Assembly (NCBI GenBank): GCA_934216145.1
Contig: CAKQBG010000008.1
Coordinates: 1 to 47,634 of the forward strand
DNA length: 47,634 nt
DNA from: an uncultured Anaeroplasma sp.
GTDB taxonomy: Bacteria; Bacillota_I; Bacilli_A; Acholeplasmatales; Anaeroplasmataceae
Reading direction: 5' to 3'
A program made the translations under genes and the position numbers. Numbering within the stretch: position 1 is the stretch's first letter; every line of letters starts with the position of its first letter. This document shows, in pieces, positions 45,221-47,634 of the stretch. A model generated the notes under the pieces. It saw only the letters and a list, made by a program, of their open reading frames with translations. It ran no database searches and was not told where the DNA came from.

Positions 45221-47053
45221 ATGGATTTAGATGAATTAAAGAAAAGACAAGAAAAAATAAGAAACTTTTGTATAATTGCCCATATTGATCATGGAAAATC
45301 AACATTAGCTGATAGAATTCTAGAACTTTGTGATTCTGTTGAAGAAAGAGAAATGCAAGATCAAATCCTAGATTCAATGGATTTAGAGCGTGAAAGAGGA
45401 ATTACTATTAAGCTTAATGCTGTTGCATTAAAGTATAAAGCTAATAATGGATTAGAATATGAATTCCATTTAATTGATACTCCAGGTCACGTTGATTTTA
45501 CTTATGAGGTATCAAGAAGTCTTGCTGCCTGTGAAGGTGCAATATTAGTAGTAGATGCTACTCAGGGAGTAGAGGCTCAAACCCTAGCAAATGTTTATTT
45601 AGCTTTAGATAATAATCTAGAAATTTTACCATTAATTAATAAGATTGATTTGCCTTCAGCTGATCCTGAACGTGCAAAAAAAGAAATAGAGGATGTTATT
45701 GGTCTTCCGGCCTATGAGGCAGTTTTGGCCTCAGCTAAAACTGGTGTTGGTGTAAAAGATATTCTTGAGCAAGTTGTATCATATATAGCTCCTCCTAGAG
45801 GTAGAATTGATGCTCCTACAAAAGCATTAATTTTCGATAGTGCCTTTGATGCATATAGAGGAGTTGTAATTCTTGTTTGTGTTAAGGAAGGTATAATAAA
45901 AAAAGGTGATGTTATTGAACTTATGGCAACAGGTAAGGAATATACTGTTGTTGAATTGGGAGTTAGAACTCCTAAGGAAATACAAAGAGATTACCTTATG
46001 GCTGGAGATGTAGGCTTTATTACTGCATCAATAAAGGATATTAATAATGTTCATGTTGGTGATACAATTACAGTAAAAAATAATAGAGCTGATAAGCCAC
46101 TTGCTGGATATCGAAAACTTAATCCAATGGTATTCTGTGGTTTATATCCAATTGATTCAAAAAAATATCAAGACTTAAGAGATGCTTTAGAGAAACTTAA
46201 ACTATCTGATGCTGCATTAGTGTTTGAACCAGAAACATCACAAGCATTAGGTTTTGGTTTTAGAACAGGCTTCTTAGGTTTATTGCATATGGATATTGTA
46301 AAAGAAAGAATATCTAGAGAATTTAATATTGATTTAATAGCAACAGCACCATCAGTTTCATATCATGTTTATCTAACTAGTGGTGAAATGGTTGTTGTAG
46401 ATAACCCATCAATGTTACCTGAAACTCAGGTTATAGATAGGATCGAAGAGCCGTTTGTTAAAGCTACAATAATGACTCCTACTGAATACATAGGTGCTGT
46501 AATGGATTTATGTCAAAAAAAACGTGGTGTATTTATTAATATGCAATATGTAGAAGAAACTAGAGCTGTATTGCATTACAATATGCCTTTGCTTGAAATT
46601 GTTTACGATTTCTTTGATAAAATTAAAAGTTATACAAAAGGCTATGCTTCATTTGATTATGAACTAGGTGATTATCAGGAATCAAAACTTGTTAGAATGG
46701 ATGTAATGCTAAATGGAGATGTAGTAGATGCACTATCTACTATTGTCCATAAAGATTTTGCTTATAATAGAGGAAAAATTTTAGTGGAAAAGCTTAAGGA
46801 TATTATTCCAAGACAGTTATTTGAAGTTCCTGTACAAGCTGTAATCAATCACAAAGTTATTGCTAGAAGTGATATTAAAGCATTACGCAAGGATGTATTA
46901 GCTAAATGCTATGGTGGAGATATTTCAAGAAAGAAGAAGCTTTTAGAAAAGCAAAAGGAAGGAAAGAAGAAAATGAAGGAAATTGGTTCTGTGTCAGTTC
47001 CTCAGGAGGCCTTCTTAGCAATTCTATCAACTGATGATAGTACTAATGCATAA
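45221..47053 (+). CDS. lepA: Elongation factor 4 (LepA)
   Basis: LepA is a ribosomal GTPase that acts in translation and ribosome biogenesis. G1 is AHIDHGKST (about residues 20-28), G3 is DTPGHVDF (about 86) with the catalytic His present, G4 is [12 protein letters not shown], and the LepA-specific C-terminal domain includes [20 protein letters not shown]. The 610 residues are close to the usual length. It is followed by a HIT-family gene with a 42-base gap and no terminator between, so they may be co-transcribed. Confidence 0.97.
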   Translation: MDLDELKKRQEKIRNFCIIAHIDHGKSTLADRILELCDSVEEREMQDQILDSMDLERERGITIKLNAVALKYKANNGLEYEFHLIDTPGHVDFTYEVSRSLAACEGAILVVDATQGVEAQTLANVYLALDNNLEILPLINKIDLPSADPERAKKEIEDVIGLPAYEAVLASAKTGVGVKDILEQVVSYIAPPRGRIDAPTKALIFDSAFDAYRGVVILVCVKEGIIKKGDVIELMATGKEYTVVELGVRTPKEIQRDYLMAGDVGFITASIKDINNVHVGDTITVKNNRADKPLAGYRKLNPMVFCGLYPIDSKKYQDLRDALEKLKLSDAALVFEPETSQALGFGFRTGFLGLLHMDIVKERISREFNIDLIATAPSVSYHVYLTSGEMVVVDNPSMLPETQVIDRIEEPFVKATIMTPTEYIGAVMDLCQKKRGVFINMQYVEETRAVLHYNMPLLEIVYDFFDKIKSYTKGYASFDYELGDYQESKLVRMDVMLNGDVVDALSTIVHKDFAYNRGKILVEKLKDIIPRQLFEVPVQAVINHKVIARSDIKALRKDVLAKCYGGDISRKKKLLEKQKEGKKKMKEIGSVSVPQEAFLAILSTDDSTNA

Positions 47054-47095
47054 GCATTATAACTATAAATAAGAAAGGAAAAATGGTAATAAAAA

Positions 47096-47521
47096 ATGAA
47101 AAAATGTGGATGTCCATATTGTTCTAAGGGCGAAGCTTTAGACAAATTTGGTGTTTTAGCATTCGAAACTGAAACATCTGAGGTAATTGTATTTAAGGAT
47201 CAACATCATAAGGGTAGAGCTATTGTAGCTTATAAGAATGATCATGTTGCTGAAATCCAAGATTTAAATGATGAGGAAAGAAATGCCTTCATGAAGGATG
47301 TTAGCGATGTAGCAAGAGCTATTCAAAAAGCTTATAATCCTGATAGAATCAATTATGGTGCTTATGGTGACACATTAGGTCATCTTCATATTCACCTAGT
47401 TCCAAAGTATAAAGATGGCTTTGAATGGGGTGGAACATTTGTAATGAATACAAATGAGTACGCTAATGATGAAGAGATTAATGCTGTTGTTGAGGCTTTA
47501 AAGGCTAATTATAAGAAGTAA
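47096..47521 (+). CDS. HIT-family nucleotide hydrolase/transferase
   Basis: The 141-residue protein carries the histidine triad HLHIHLVPKY near residue 99 and the preceding NYGAYGDTLG segment. The N terminus has a CxCPYC cluster that could bind zinc. HIT proteins hydrolyse or transfer nucleotides such as AMP-lysine or dinucleoside polyphosphates; the substrate here is not known. RBS AAAGGAAAA is upstream. A terminator hairpin follows at 47528, and a second group II intron begins directly after it. Confidence 0.9.
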   Translation: MKKCGCPYCSKGEALDKFGVLAFETETSEVIVFKDQHHKGRAIVAYKNDHVAEIQDLNDEERNAFMKDVSDVARAIQKAYNPDRINYGAYGDTLGHLHIHLVPKYKDGFEWGGTFVMNTNEYANDEEINAVVEALKANYKK

Positions 47522-47527
47522 AAAAAT

Positions 47528-47560
47528 AAGGCTCTGAGTTTATGTTCAGAGCCTTTATTT
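47528..47560 (+). terminator. Terminator of the lepA-HIT unit
   Basis: A perfect 10-bp stem AAGGCTCTGA/TCAGAGCCTT (47528-47537 and 47546-47555) with an 8-base loop and TTTATTT tail. It directly abuts the group II intron start. Confidence 0.92.
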
Positions 47561-47562
47561 AG

Positions 47563-47634
47563 GTGTGCCGGGCATGGCATTAATCTTACTGGTGAAAGTC
47601 CAGTCACGGGTATTTACCGCCAAGTGTAGTGAAC
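47563..47634 (+). mobile_element. 5' end of a second group II intron (class C-like), truncated by window edge
   Basis: GTGTGCCGGGCATGGC, followed by GGTGAAAGTCC and AAGTGTAGTGAAC, is the typical start of bacterial class C group II introns. It begins 3 bases after the terminator tail of the HIT gene, the usual class C target. Only 72 bases are visible, so the presence of an encoded reverse transcriptase cannot be checked. It differs in sequence from the intron at 14090, so the two are not recent copies of one another. Confidence 0.8.

Overview
The window is AT-rich (roughly 30% GC or below by eye) and reads as a chromosome segment of a low-GC Gram-positive-type bacterium. The signs are a type-B RNase P RNA, a T-box leader on ileS, MutS2, the truB-ribF / rpsO-pnp neighbourhood, heterodimeric ABC exporters, and BspA-type leucine-rich and InlB-type repeat lipoproteins. 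The reduced, AT-rich style with no TGA stop codon in 31 intact genes suggests an uncultured gut Bacilli or Mollicutes-related lineage; this taxonomic placement is inference. The genetic code looks standard: TGG encodes Trp wherever checked, and all intact genes end in TAA or TAG.

Region by region. 1-12680 is one co-directional surface operon: a BatA/VWA membrane protein entering from the left edge, a second large VWA protein, a BspA-type LRR lipoprotein and a 1670-residue InlB-repeat lipoprotein, closed by a strong terminator. 12731-14087 is homoserine dehydrogenase with its own promoter and terminator. 14090-14726 is an ORF-less group II intron placed directly after that terminator. 14770-22370 holds a COG2509-type FAD-dependent dehydrogenase, a divergent EF-G paralogue and a heterodimeric ABC exporter with one degenerate ATP site. 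22380-23411 is a decayed gene for a membrane-anchored surface protein. 23466-26447 is a T-box-controlled ileS. 26456-29176 carries an unknown conserved protein with deoC-deoD, and a free-standing CBM20-like protein. 29284-32715 has ssb, then thyA-folA-plsC and two small membrane proteins in a tightly overlapped run. 32736-37800 is mutS2, a cysteine-depleted thioredoxin-like protein, thiN, truB and ribF.

Between ribF and rpsO lies a reverse-strand pair (37804-41775), an MscS channel and a 936-residue type II membrane protein with internal repeats. It breaks an arrangement that is usually contiguous. Then follow rpsO with a structured leader, pnp, rnpB, lepA and a HIT-family gene. A second group II intron starts at 47563, again immediately after a terminator hairpin, and runs off the right edge.

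The most unusual content is the pair of terminator-adjacent group II introns (one without a reverse transcriptase gene), the inverted mscS/repeat-protein cassette in the rpsO locus, the lone intracellular CBM20 protein, the EF-G paralogue lacking the catalytic His, and the complete absence of TGA stops.
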